Part shown: positions 29,382-36,460 of the stretch, in pieces | How positions within the stretch are numbered: position 1 is the stretch's first letter | Layout: every line of letters begins with the position of its first letter | Assembly: GCF_018784445.1 (NCBI RefSeq) | Contig: NZ_WQOH01000100.1 | Coordinates: 1 to 64,000, forward strand | From: Gemmiger formicilis | GTDB taxonomy: Bacteria > Bacillota > Clostridia > Oscillospirales > Ruminococcaceae | Direction: 5' to 3' | Length of the DNA: 64,000 bases | Program-made: the position numbers and the translations under genes | Notes under the pieces: model-generated | The model's input: only the letters and a program-made list of their open reading frames with translations | Told to the model about the DNA's origin: nothing | Databases searched by the model: none

Positions 29382-30355
29382 CTGGTTTCCTCCAAAATAT
29401 CATCCAAGCTGATACAGTGCTTCTGATATTCCTGTGTGACCTGCACCAGCCTGTCGTTATAGTCCTTGCCGATAGGCGGCGGACGATTTTCCACGGTTTT
29501 GCCGCTGCCCTCCAAGTGCTTGATAATGTCCTGCGTTCTGGTTCTACCGGCTTCGTCATTATCAAGGCACAGGACAATGTGGGTTATGTTCGGGTAGTAT
29601 GTAAGAAACGCATCCAGTGCAGCGTAATCCGTACCGCCCAGCGCCAGATAGTGAATACCGCGCCAATTTCCAGTGTGCTGCATAATTTTCAGCGAGGCAC
29701 CTGACATGGCATCTATGGGCGCTTCGTACACTTCCACCGTGTCGGCAGCGGCAGCAGCTTCGATGTAAAACGGATATATCTTTTTACTGCCGGGAATATC
29801 GCGGCGAAACTGAATTTGCGAACAACCGCGCAAGCTGCCACCTTTAGGTTCACCGTTTCCATCGCGCCCGACAAATACACAGTTCGGATGATCCTTGAAG
29901 CTCGTCTGATACAGGATTCTTTTCTGCTTGCAGAGCGTCAGCACGTTGGGGTGGATGCAGCGCTTGCGAAGATAGGCAGTAGCAGCGTAGTTGTTCTTAT
30001 CTGGCTTCGGCAGCCTGAATTCCTTTGCCGGTTTCTTCTCGGCAGGGGGTGGGGGTGCTTTTACAGGTTGGAAAGAAGGACGGACACCGCCCTGTATCCG
30101 ATTGATTTCCCGCACCGCTTCTACAAACGGAACACCTTCAACCGCTATGAGATAGTTCAGCGCTGTGCGGCCGGTAGCTTTCGTTTTAAAGTACGTCCAC
30201 GAACCATCCTCTGCGAAGGTCAACGAACTGTGCCCTTTGTGGCGGAATTGTCCGGGTCCTTCCGGTTTGAAGTTGTCCGGCTCACACAGCTGCATATACT
30301 GGTACAGATTCATCTGCTTCGCTAGGGCGATTTCCTGCTCTGTTACACCGGGCAT
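29378..30355 (-). CDS. DUF3991/TOPRIM primase-like protein
   Basis: 325 residues. The N-terminal part resembles a CHC2-like/DUF3991 domain (QFRHKGHSSLTFAEDGSWTYF), though the zinc-binding Cys pattern of true CHC2 fingers is not evident. The TOPRIM domain shows VEVYEAPIDAMSG (the catalytic Glu) and HIVLCLDNDEAGR (the DxD-type metal site). Such proteins may prime DNA synthesis after transfer or during element replication. A Pro-rich linker lies at about 98-115. It starts 125 bp after the truncated RepA gene, in the position where the missing RepA C-terminal half would be. Confidence 0.85.
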   Translation of the reverse strand: MPGVTEQEIALAKQMNLYQYMQLCEPDNFKPEGPGQFRHKGHSSLTFAEDGSWTYFKTKATGRTALNYLIAVEGVPFVEAVREINRIQGGVRPSFQPVKAPPPPAEKKPAKEFRLPKPDKNNYAATAYLRKRCIHPNVLTLCKQKRILYQTSFKDHPNCVFVGRDGNGEPKGGSLRGCSQIQFRRDIPGSKKIYPFYIEAAAAADTVEVYEAPIDAMSGASLKIMQHTGNWRGIHYLALGGTDYAALDAFLTYYPNITHIVLCLDNDEAGRTRTQDIIKHLEGSGKTVENRPPPIGKDYNDRLVQVTQEYQKHCISLDDILEETR

Positions 30356-30363
30356 ACTCTACC

Positions 30364-30480
30364 ACCTATTCTGTTTTCCTAACTGTAATTTATATTCTCA
30401 GTATCACTATAATCAGTCTAATTATTATCAGTATTAGTTCCGTGTGATTTTCAAGAATCCAGAAGTGTGAAAATCACATA
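30364..30480 (-). pseudogene. Decayed in-frame tail of the RepA gene
   Basis: Reading on in the RepA frame past its stop (30481-30483) gives YVIFTLLDS, stop, KSHGTNTDNN, stop, TDYSDTENINYS, stop. The Asn/Thr/Asp-rich pieces resemble the linker I recall in full-length RepA proteins of this element class (KSH..NTD.NNTDYSDTE). Three nonsense codons (TGA, TGA, TAG) therefore seem to have closed a longer gene, and the C-terminal domain is gone. The same bases include an 11-bp inverted repeat. Confidence 0.5.
30443..30478. promoter_or_regulatory. Inverted repeat between repA and the TOPRIM gene
   Basis: TGTGATTTTCA (30443-30453) and TGAAAATCACA (30468-30478) are perfect 11-bp inverted repeats with a 14-base centre. 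No T-run follows on the minus strand, so an operator or leader structure is more likely than a terminator. Confidence 0.45.
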
Positions 30481-30867
30481 TCAAGAATCACCTTTTTCAC
30501 AGCTCTTATCATTTATCGTTGCTGCGAAGTTTTTTACATAAATCAAATTCGGTCTACCAAGCCCCTGTCGCTTACGCTCGATAAGCCCTGCCTGCTTTTC
30601 CAGTTCCACCATCAGGCGCGTGGCTTTCTGGTTGGCACAGTTCAGTGCATCCATGATTTCCTCCACAGTGAAGATAATGTAAACCTTGTTCTGTGCATCT
30701 AACCATTGATTTTTCAGCGACAAACTCATTCGATCCAGCAGAATCCCATACAGTACCTTGGCATCGGTGGACAGCTCCCTGAAGTTCGGCTCTGTAAATA
30801 GCGCTTTGGGTATGCGGTAAAAAGAGAACTGCTCGGCTTGAGCGCCGTAAAAATATTCGTATTGCAT
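30481..30867 (-). CDS. repA: Truncated replication initiator RepA (N-terminal domain only)
   Basis: 128 residues. FSFYRIPKALFTEPNFRELS followed by TDAKVLYGILLDRMSLS is the RepA N-terminal winged-helix domain of Gram-positive theta replicons and Tn1549-like elements; the 'NPLSL' region here is SLKNQWLDAQNKVYIIFTVEE. Relatives are about 280-300 residues, so more than half is missing. The reading continues after the stop as a decayed linker (see 30364-30480). The DNA-binding domain could still fold, perhaps as a regulator of its own promoter. GGCAGGAGAAG precedes the ATG. Confidence 0.82.
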   Translation of the reverse strand: MQYEYFYGAQAEQFSFYRIPKALFTEPNFRELSTDAKVLYGILLDRMSLSLKNQWLDAQNKVYIIFTVEEIMDALNCANQKATRLMVELEKQAGLIERKRQGLGRPNLIYVKNFAATINDKSCEKGDS

Positions 30868-30952
30868 CTCACTTCTCCTGCCTAAAAATGGGTGCAGCTA
30901 AGAAAGCCCACAAAACTACATTTCGTAAGCTATTACATATTGTACTCTTTAT

Positions 30953-31852
30953 TTATCTTTCCAGTTCGTCCTCACGCTGTGGGCGCTGGCGGCTGGAGCG
31001 CTTGTGCTCCCAATTCCGCAGCAGCGAAATGATGACATTCTGCATCTGCTGCGGTGTATAGTTGGATGGGAAGTACTGCTGCACATCAGACTGATTCAGA
31101 AAGAACTTTTGCCGTTGGTTCGGCTTTTCTTCTGTCAGTAGGGTATGCAGGTAATTCTCCGTCAGCGTTCCATTTCGGCTCATGTCTTTTAGTGTTCGAG
31201 ACTGAACCAAAGACGGTGTAGCATCACACATCTCCATTTCTTCTTTGAGCCATGTCTGATGTTCCCCTGTCATATAGGAGATTTCGACCGCTGGGTTGAA
31301 TGCAATGCGACCGTCATCGACCATTTGCAAAATAGATGGAATCAGGTAGGTCAATCGAATATAGCGTTGTACTTGCTTGTAGCTTTCCCCTACTTCTTCG
31401 CCAATTACCGCTTCCGACCTATTGTACTTTAACTTTGGGACAACTTGTCCCAAAGTTGCTCGTCCTTGATGTTTCAACGCTTCCATGCGCATTTTATAAG
31501 CAAACGCCTTCTCACTTGGCAGCACATGCTCACGCTGGATATTGCTGTTGACCATCAGAATCGTGGCTTCGTCATCGTCTATGTATTCCACTCTGGCAGG
31601 GATGCTTTCGATGCCGAGTTCTTTACAAGCCTCCCACCTGCGATGTCCGCTTATCACTTCATAGCCGACACCAACCTTTGGTCTGACGATGATGGGCGTA
31701 ATGATGCCGCTCTCTGAAATGCTGTCTACCAATTCACTGAATTCCAGATCATGGCGGATACGGAACGGATGATTGGAGAATGGATGCAACTTATTTATTG
31801 GAATAGTTTCCTCTTTGCTTGCTCTGTAAGCAGGCGATGTTTTCCTCGTCAT
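30953..31852 (-). CDS. Second ParB-family protein (ParB2)
   Basis: 299 residues, with the same build as ParB1: INKLHPFSNHPFRIRHDLEF, ISGHRRWEACKELG, NIQREHVLPSEKAFAYKM and a helix-turn-helix (EAVIGEEVGESYKQVQRYIRL), ending in a similar FFLNQSDVQQYFPSNYTPQQM tail. It is not adjacent to a ParA, and its promoter is flanked by repeated GGGTAC sites, so it may act mainly as an autorepressor or as a partner of the single ParA. It is the last ICE gene before the chromosome boundary. CAGGAG lies eight bases before the ATG. Confidence 0.9.
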   Translation of the reverse strand: MTRKTSPAYRASKEETIPINKLHPFSNHPFRIRHDLEFSELVDSISESGIITPIIVRPKVGVGYEVISGHRRWEACKELGIESIPARVEYIDDDEATILMVNSNIQREHVLPSEKAFAYKMRMEALKHQGRATLGQVVPKLKYNRSEAVIGEEVGESYKQVQRYIRLTYLIPSILQMVDDGRIAFNPAVEISYMTGEHQTWLKEEMEMCDATPSLVQSRTLKDMSRNGTLTENYLHTLLTEEKPNQRQKFFLNQSDVQQYFPSNYTPQQMQNVIISLLRNWEHKRSSRQRPQREDELER

Positions 31853-31887
31853 GCTGCGTACTCCTGCGGTTTTTTGATAGCTCTTAA

Positions 31888-31953
31888 GTACCCCGATTTG
31901 ACCCCAAAAATGTACCCAAAAATCGTATACTTTTTGCTGAAAATGTACCCAAA
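31888..31953 (-). promoter_or_regulatory. ParB2 promoter flanked by GGGTACATTTT repeats
   Basis: TTTGGGTACATTTT occurs twice on the minus strand (plus 31907-31920 and 31940-31953), exactly 33 bp apart, with a half copy (GGGTAC, plus 31888-31893) closer to the gene. A possible promoter TTGGGT-17 bp-TATACG (plus 31947-31952 and 31924-31929) overlaps the outer repeat and lies between the two. The layout suggests repression by ParB2 or RepA. Confidence 0.5.
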
Positions 31954-31967
31954 GGGGATTTTTGCAT

Positions 31968-32009
31968 AAAAAAAGCCCCTAACCACTGTAGTACAGCGAT
32001 TAGGGGCTT
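31968..32009 (-). terminator. Terminator at the ICE-chromosome junction
   Basis: AAGCCCCTAA and TTAGGGGCTT are perfect 10-bp arms (31973-31982 and 32000-32009) followed on the minus strand by seven T. It ends transcription arriving from the ppdK side just before the ParB2 promoter, and follows closely the reading-frame remnant that stops at 32018. Confidence 0.8.
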
Positions 32010-32017
32010 GCTATGAT

Positions 32018-32117
32018 TTATAGAGCGACCTTAACTGTCAGGTCTTTCCATTGCTTCGGCCAAAGCACGCAGCCACGCGAATTTCGATAAGAACGAGCCT
32101 TATCGTAATCCACATTT
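32018..32117 (-). pseudogene. Possible 3' remnant of an unidentified gene
   Basis: A minus-strand frame gives NVDYDKARSYRNSRG followed by CVLWPKQWKDLTVKVAL and a stop, with a strong terminator eight bases later. The rich mix of aromatic and charged residues and the terminator look like the end of a real gene, but there is no start codon with a binding site between the ppdK terminator and this stretch. It may be the tail of a gene cut by insertion of the element. I do not recognise the family, and chance is possible. Confidence 0.3.
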
Positions 32118-32123
32118 AATTGT

Positions 32124-32156
32124 AAAAATCTACGTGACTTAAGCGCGTGGATTTTT
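32124..32156 (-). terminator. Hairpin overlapping the ppdK stop codon
   Basis: AAAAATCCACG and CGTAGATTTTT (minus strand) pair over 11 bp with one G.T wobble and an 11-base loop that contains the ppdK stop. The 3' arm itself supplies the T-run (ATTTTTAC). A plausible ppdK terminator, weaker than the one downstream. Confidence 0.5.
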
Positions 32157-34805
32157 AATTGCTGCCTGCGCAGCGGCCAGGCGGGCGATGGGAACACGGT
32201 AGGGAGAGCAGCTGACGTAGTCCAGACCAACATTGTGGCAGAACTCAACACTGCTGGGGTCGCCGCCGTGCTCGCCGCAGATGCCCAGACCCAGGTTCGG
32301 GTTGGTGGCGCGGCCATCAGCAGCAGCCATCTTGACCAGCTTGCCGACGCCGATCTGATCCAGGTGCTGGAACGGATCGCTCTCGTAGATCTTGTTGTCG
32401 TAGTAAGCAGTCAGGAACTTGGCAGCGTCGTCACGGCTGAAGCCGAAGGTCATCTGGGTCAGGTCGTTGGTGCCGAAGCTGAAGAAGTCAGCTTCCTTGG
32501 CGATCTCGCCTGCGGTCAGGGCAGCGCGAGGAATCTCGATCATGGTGCCGACCTCGTACTTCATGTCGACGCCAGCGGCAGCGATCAGGGCATCAGCAGT
32601 CTTGACGATGACGTCCTTGACGTACTTCAGCTCCTTGACCTCGCCAACCAGAGGAACCATGATGTGCGGGGTGATCATCTTGCCAGTCTCGGCAGAAACC
32701 TTCAGGGCAGCCTTGATGACAGCATTGGTCTGCATCTCGGCAATCTCCGGGTAGGTGACGGCCAAACGGCAGCCACGGTGGCCCATCATGGGGTTGAACT
32801 CGTGCAGGCTGACAACGACATTGTTCAGTTCATCGGTGGTCATGCCCATATCCTTGGCCAGAGCAGCGATGTCCTCGGGCTTGGTGGGCAGGAACTCATG
32901 CAGCGGCGGATCCAGATAACGAATGGTCATCGGACGGTCGCCCATGATGCGGTACATAGCGGTGAAGTCGGCCTCCTGGAACGGCTCAACCTTGGCCAGA
33001 GCGGTCTTGCGCTCCTCAACGGTACGGGCGCAAATCATCTCACGGACAGCGGCGATGCGGTCCTCGGCGAAGAACATATGCTCGGTACGGCACAGACCGA
33101 TGCCCTCAGCACCCATGTCAACGGCGTTCTGGGCGTCGCGCGGGTTGTCGGCGTTGGTCATGACCTTCATCTGGCGGTTGGCGTCAGCCCAGCCCATGAA
33201 GCGCTTGAAGTTAGCGTTCTCGGTGGAAGCGACAGTAGCAATCTGGCCCTCGTAGATGTTGCCGGTGGAGCCGTCAATGCTCATCCAGTCACCCTCATGG
33301 AAGGTGTGGCCGTTGATGGTGATGACCTTGGCGTCGTAGTCGATGGCGACGTCGTTGTCATTGCCGCAGCCGGAGACGCAGCAGGTGCCCATGCCGCGGG
33401 CGACAACAGCAGCGTGGCTGGTCATACCGCCGCGGACGGTCAGGATGCCCTGAGAAACCTGCATACCGACGATATCCTCGGGAGAGGTCTCGAGACGGAC
33501 CAGAACGACCTTCTTCCAAGCGTCGTCCTTGACCTTCTCCTCTGCATCCTCAGCAGAGAAGACAACGCGGCCGCAGGCAGATCCCGGAGAAGCAGCCAGG
33601 CCCTTGCCGATAGCCTCGGCAGCCTTCAGAGCGGCAGCGTCAAACTGCGGGTGCAGCAGGGTGTCCAGCTGCTTGGGCTCGACGCGCAGAACAGCGGTCT
33701 TTTCGTCGATAACGCCTTCGTCGACCAGGTCGCAGGCAATCTGCAGAGCAGCCTGGGCGGTACGTTTGCCGTTACGGGTCTGCAGCATGAAGAGCTTGCC
33801 ATCCTCGATGGTGAACTCCATGTCCTGCATATCCTTGTAGTAGTTCTCGAGGCGGGTTGCGATCTCAACGAACTGATCGTAGACCTCGGGCATCTCCTCA
33901 TGCAGCTTGCTGATGGGAGAGGGAGTACGGATACCAGCGACGACATCCTCGCCCTGGGCATTGATCAGGTACTCGCCCATCAGCTTCTTCTCGCCGGTGG
34001 CGGGGTTACGGGTGAAGGCAACGCCGGTGCCGGAACGCATACCGGAGTTACCGAAGGCCATCTGCTGCACGTTGACAGCGGTGCCCCACTCGTAGGGGAT
34101 CTCGTTCATCTTACGATAAACGTTGGCGCGGGGGTTGTCCCAAGAACGGAAGACGGCCTTGACAGCGCCGATCAGCTGCTCTTTGGGGTCCTGGGGGAAC
34201 TCTTCGCCCTGCTTCTCCAGGTAAATCTGCTTGAATTCCTTGACCAGTTCCTTCAGGTCGTTGGCGTCCAGCTCAACGTCCTGCTTCACGCCCTTGCGCT
34301 CCTTCATGGCGTCGATGCGCTCCTCAAAGAAGCTCTTGCCCAGCTCCATGACGACGTCAGAGTACATCTGGATGAAGCGGCGGTAGCAGTCATATGCAAA
34401 GCGGGGGTTGTTGGTCTTCTTGGCCAGGCCTTCAACAGCCTGGTCGTTCAGGCCCAGGTTCAGGATGGTGTCCATCATGCCGGGCATGGACTGACGTGCG
34501 CCGGAACGGACGGAAACCAGCAGGGGGTTCTCGATGGAGCCGAAGGTCTTACCGGTCTGCTCCTCAAGGATGCCCATGTATTTGAAGATATCCGCCTTGA
34601 TCTCATCGTTGATTTCGCGGTTGTCGGCGTAGTACTGGGTGCAGGCCTCGGTGGTGATGGTGAAGCCCTGCGGAACCGGCATACCGGCGTGGGTCATCTC
34701 GGCCAGGCCGGCGCCCTTACCACCCAGAGTGTTCTTCATGGTGGTCTGGTCGCCGCCGAAGGCGTCATGGCCCTCTTTGAACAGGTACAAGAATTTCTTG
34801 CTCAT
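32139..34805 (-). CDS. ppdK: Pyruvate, phosphate dikinase
   Basis: 888 residues from the ATG at 34805 (GGAGGTAACT upstream), the normal length of about 875-890; a frame opening as far as 35204 is only untranslated leader. The ATP-grasp N-terminal domain (GGKGAGLAEM), the phosphohistidine domain with GGMTSHAAVVARG (His464) and the PEP/pyruvate TIM barrel with GICGEHGGDP (Cys843) are all intact. It interconverts ATP, phosphate and pyruvate with AMP, PPi and PEP, and in gut Clostridia often works in glycolysis. It is transcribed alone from a promoter at about 34,863-34,891. Confidence 0.97.
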   Translation of the reverse strand: MSKKFLYLFKEGHDAFGGDQTTMKNTLGGKGAGLAEMTHAGMPVPQGFTITTEACTQYYADNREINDEIKADIFKYMGILEEQTGKTFGSIENPLLVSVRSGARQSMPGMMDTILNLGLNDQAVEGLAKKTNNPRFAYDCYRRFIQMYSDVVMELGKSFFEERIDAMKERKGVKQDVELDANDLKELVKEFKQIYLEKQGEEFPQDPKEQLIGAVKAVFRSWDNPRANVYRKMNEIPYEWGTAVNVQQMAFGNSGMRSGTGVAFTRNPATGEKKLMGEYLINAQGEDVVAGIRTPSPISKLHEEMPEVYDQFVEIATRLENYYKDMQDMEFTIEDGKLFMLQTRNGKRTAQAALQIACDLVDEGVIDEKTAVLRVEPKQLDTLLHPQFDAAALKAAEAIGKGLAASPGSACGRVVFSAEDAEEKVKDDAWKKVVLVRLETSPEDIVGMQVSQGILTVRGGMTSHAAVVARGMGTCCVSGCGNDNDVAIDYDAKVITINGHTFHEGDWMSIDGSTGNIYEGQIATVASTENANFKRFMGWADANRQMKVMTNADNPRDAQNAVDMGAEGIGLCRTEHMFFAEDRIAAVREMICARTVEERKTALAKVEPFQEADFTAMYRIMGDRPMTIRYLDPPLHEFLPTKPEDIAALAKDMGMTTDELNNVVVSLHEFNPMMGHRGCRLAVTYPEIAEMQTNAVIKAALKVSAETGKMITPHIMVPLVGEVKELKYVKDVIVKTADALIAAAGVDMKYEVGTMIEIPRAALTAGEIAKEADFFSFGTNDLTQMTFGFSRDDAAKFLTAYYDNKIYESDPFQHLDQIGVGKLVKMAAADGRATNPNLGLGICGEHGGDPSSVEFCHNVGLDYVSCSPYRVPIARLAAAQAAIKNPRA

Positions 34806-34862
34806 AGTTACCTCCCAAATTGGTGACGTGTTTGCATCACATAAATCATGTTTGCATAGTCC

Positions 34863-34891
34863 ATTATAACAGACCGAAAGACAGATTTCCA
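34863..34891 (-). promoter_or_regulatory. ppdK promoter
   Basis: A perfect TATAAT (plus 34863-34868) with a weak -35 TGGAAA 17 bp upstream on the minus strand. The leader to the ppdK ATG is about 50 bases, without an evident riboswitch. Confidence 0.6.
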
Positions 34892-34962
34892 GTAGATTGT
34901 TAAAAAAATGCTCAATAGTTTCGCCGAAAAGTAGACAAACTTTTTCGGTTTGCCTATTGCAA

Positions 34963-35075
34963 TTTGCACAAAAATCGTGTAAGCTATAATGGGTGGGAAG
35001 TTTGAAATATTTTTCAATTCCTTGTTTTTGCGGCAAATACAAAAGGGAACGGATGCGGTGTCCGTTCCCTTTTTT
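34963..35075 (+). ncRNA. Possible small RNA between ppdK and the small secreted protein
   Basis: On the plus strand TTGCAC, 15 bp and TATAAT (about 34963-34989) could start a transcript of some 80 bases. It would hold a TTGAAA/TTTCAA hairpin and end at the strong GGGAACGGA/TCCGTTCCC terminator with six T (35045-35075). No protein is encoded. The promoter spacing is short and the terminator also serves the minus-strand gene, so this is tentative. Confidence 0.25.
35045..35075. terminator. Bidirectional terminator after the small secreted protein gene
   Basis: Perfect 9-bp stem GGGAACGGA/TCCGTTCCC (35045-35053 and 35061-35069), T-run TTTTTT on the plus strand and a shorter TTTT on the minus strand. 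It begins six bases past the stop of the minus-strand gene at 35075. Confidence 0.7.
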
Positions 35076-35389
35076 CATCTGGTTTTCTTTTTGTAGTATG
35101 TTACCGCCATATGGGTGTCGCTTGCCCAGGTGAAATAGGTACTGACTTGCGAGCGCCCCATATTCTCTAAAACCTGTTTTAACCCAATCGTCCCATCGAA
35201 CCACACGTCATACGCCGCAGCCGTATCATCCGCATCCCGCATCGACACCTCCGGGGCGCTCTGCGGCATCGTCAGCATAGCAAAGCCGGGCTGGGCGGCC
35301 TCATCGGCGTAGACAGCGCCGCCGCTCACCGCCAGGGCGGCCAGGGCCAGCGCTGCGATTCTCTGCATCAGGGTGTTTCGGGTTTTCAT
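35075..35389 (-). CDS. Small secreted protein of unknown function
   Basis: 104 residues. A signal peptide (1-29, cleavage near VYADEA) is followed by a short soluble protein with a polar C-terminus (YYKKKTR). No domain is recognised. It stands alone between ppdK and the GlmU-like gene, with a terminator directly after it. The usual purine-rich ribosome binding site (GGAGAAAACCCCC) lies a little far from the ATG. Mature length would be about 75 residues. Confidence 0.65.
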   Translation of the reverse strand: MKTRNTLMQRIAALALAALAVSGGAVYADEAAQPGFAMLTMPQSAPEVSMRDADDTAAAYDVWFDGTIGLKQVLENMGRSQVSTYFTWASDTHMAVTYYKKKTR

Positions 35390-35549
35390 GGGGGTTTTCT
35401 CCTTCTTCTATTGCATCTTACGGCCACAGTATAACATTTCCCGCTGCAAAGCATAATAAATTTTCTTATGAAAAAGATGTACTTTTTCATGATTCTTTCC
35501 CTTTCACAGAACTTTTTCTGGGAAATTGCGTCGAAAGGCGTTTTTCGGC

Positions 35550-35578
35550 TTGCTAAAATCCGCCGGGTGTTATACAAT
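35550..35578 (+). promoter_or_regulatory. Promoter of the GlmU-like gene
   Basis: TTGCTA (35550-35555), 17 bp and TACAAT (35573-35578) lie about 80 bp before the start. The divergent gene ends its region at 35389; the 160 bp between are AT-rich and hold nothing else recognisable. Confidence 0.5.
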
Positions 35579-35659
35579 ATATGGGTATCAGAGTTTCGCG
35601 GGCACAGCGGCCCGCCCCTGCCTGCAAACCGTATATACCGTATATAAAGGAAGATGCTC

Positions 35660-36394
35660 ATGTCTACCGCAAAAGAGAAATTTGAACTGACGCAGCAGCG
35701 CTACGCTGCCACCTTTGAGCGCCACCTGGATAACGGCGTGAATTTCATCAGCCGCGATGTCTATATTGAGCCGGAGGTCGTCATTGCCCCCGGTGCCACC
35801 ATCCTGCCCGGCTGCATCCTGCGCGGCAAGACCGTCATTGACGCGGACTGCGTCATCGGCCCCAACACCCTGCTGGAGAATACCGTCGTGGACGCAGGCT
35901 CCACCATCAACGCCAGCCAGTGCTATGACAGCCACATCGGCCCCAACAACAAGATCGGGCCCTTCACCCATGTACGCACCGGCACCAAGACTGCCGAGGG
36001 CTGCCACCTGGGCGCTTATGTCGAGACGAAGAACGCCGACTTTGCCGAGGGCAACACCGTCAGCCACCTGACCTACATCGGCGACGCCACCGTGGGCAAG
36101 TACTGCAACTTCGGCTGCGGCACCGTCACCTGCAACTATGATGGCGAGGGCAAGTTCCACACCACCATCGGCGACTATGCCTTCATCGGCTGCAACACGA
36201 ACCTTGTTGCGCCGGTCACGGTAGGCGACCACGCCTTCACCGCCGCCGGTTCCACCATCGGCCACGACGTGCCCGCCGGTGCGTTGAGCATTGAGCGCGC
36301 CAAGCAGGCCGAGATCGAGGGCTGGGGCGAGAAGAAGCTGGAAAAGTACATCGCCAAAAAGCAGAAGCTGGAAGCGGAAAAGAAAGCGAAATAA
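35660..36394 (+). CDS. Standalone GlmU-type N-acetyltransferase (left-handed beta-helix half)
   Basis: 244 residues. It matches the C-terminal acetyltransferase half of GlmU and lacks the uridyltransferase half. Residues known to bind substrates in E. coli GlmU have counterparts: Arg in HVRTG, Lys in VETKNA, His and Tyr in SHLTYIGD, Asn in NFGCG, CNYDG and Lys in GKFHT. It should acetylate glucosamine-1-phosphate; the uridyltransferase step must come from another protein. Its place just before pth and mfd is that of glmU in Bacillus (glmU-prs-ctc-pth-mfd), so it is probably a shortened glmU. The start at 35660 is chosen for its spacing from AAAGGA. Confidence 0.8.
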   Translation: MSTAKEKFELTQQRYAATFERHLDNGVNFISRDVYIEPEVVIAPGATILPGCILRGKTVIDADCVIGPNTLLENTVVDAGSTINASQCYDSHIGPNNKIGPFTHVRTGTKTAEGCHLGAYVETKNADFAEGNTVSHLTYIGDATVGKYCNFGCGTVTCNYDGEGKFHTTIGDYAFIGCNTNLVAPVTVGDHAFTAAGSTIGHDVPAGALSIERAKQAEIEGWGEKKLEKYIAKKQKLEAEKKAK

Positions 36395-36460
36395 TATTGC
36401 AGGGGGGCAGCGTCCTCGACGCCCCGCGGCAAAGCGTACCAACACGACAAAGGACACACT

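Larger units (their letters stand above)
1..32010. mobile_element. Right-hand part of a Tn1549/CTn4-like integrative conjugative element
   Basis: About 32 kb of co-directional minus-strand genes carrying the protein set of Clostridia conjugative transposons: PcfB, VirD4, Maff2, VirB6/TrbL-like, PrgI, VirB4, NlpC/P60 hydrolase and MobC for transfer; RepA, ParA, ParB and a TOPRIM protein for maintenance; a giant methylase-helicase; and a surface-protein cargo block. Base composition is AT-richer than the flanking core. The right boundary lies between the ParB2 promoter (about 31,950) and the 3' end of ppdK; 32,010 is the outer edge of a terminator hairpin and only approximate. The left end, with integrase and relaxase expected, is outside the window, so no att repeat can be paired. 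Family assignment is from recalled gene order, without a database search. Confidence 0.88.

Noticed and set aside
30364-30483. Stop-codon recoding in repA
   Set aside because: Three different-context stops (TGA, TGA, TAG) in a short stretch and a missing C-terminal domain point to decay; no other gene in the window uses in-frame TGA or TAG.
32235-34826. Long open frame (863 codons) on the plus strand opposite ppdK
   Set aside because: Complementary to a complete ppdK; composition (Val, Leu, Gly, His, Asp-rich, no domain) is the usual shadow of a GC-rich gene, and no ribosome binding site fits.
34806-34862. Riboswitch in the ppdK leader
   Set aside because: The leader is about 50 bases, too short for a known riboswitch, and shows no terminator or sequestering hairpin.
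34806-35204. N-terminal extension of ppdK to 1021 residues
   Set aside because: The extra 133 residues have no family match, contain the promoter, and the ATG at 34805 has an ideal ribosome binding site.
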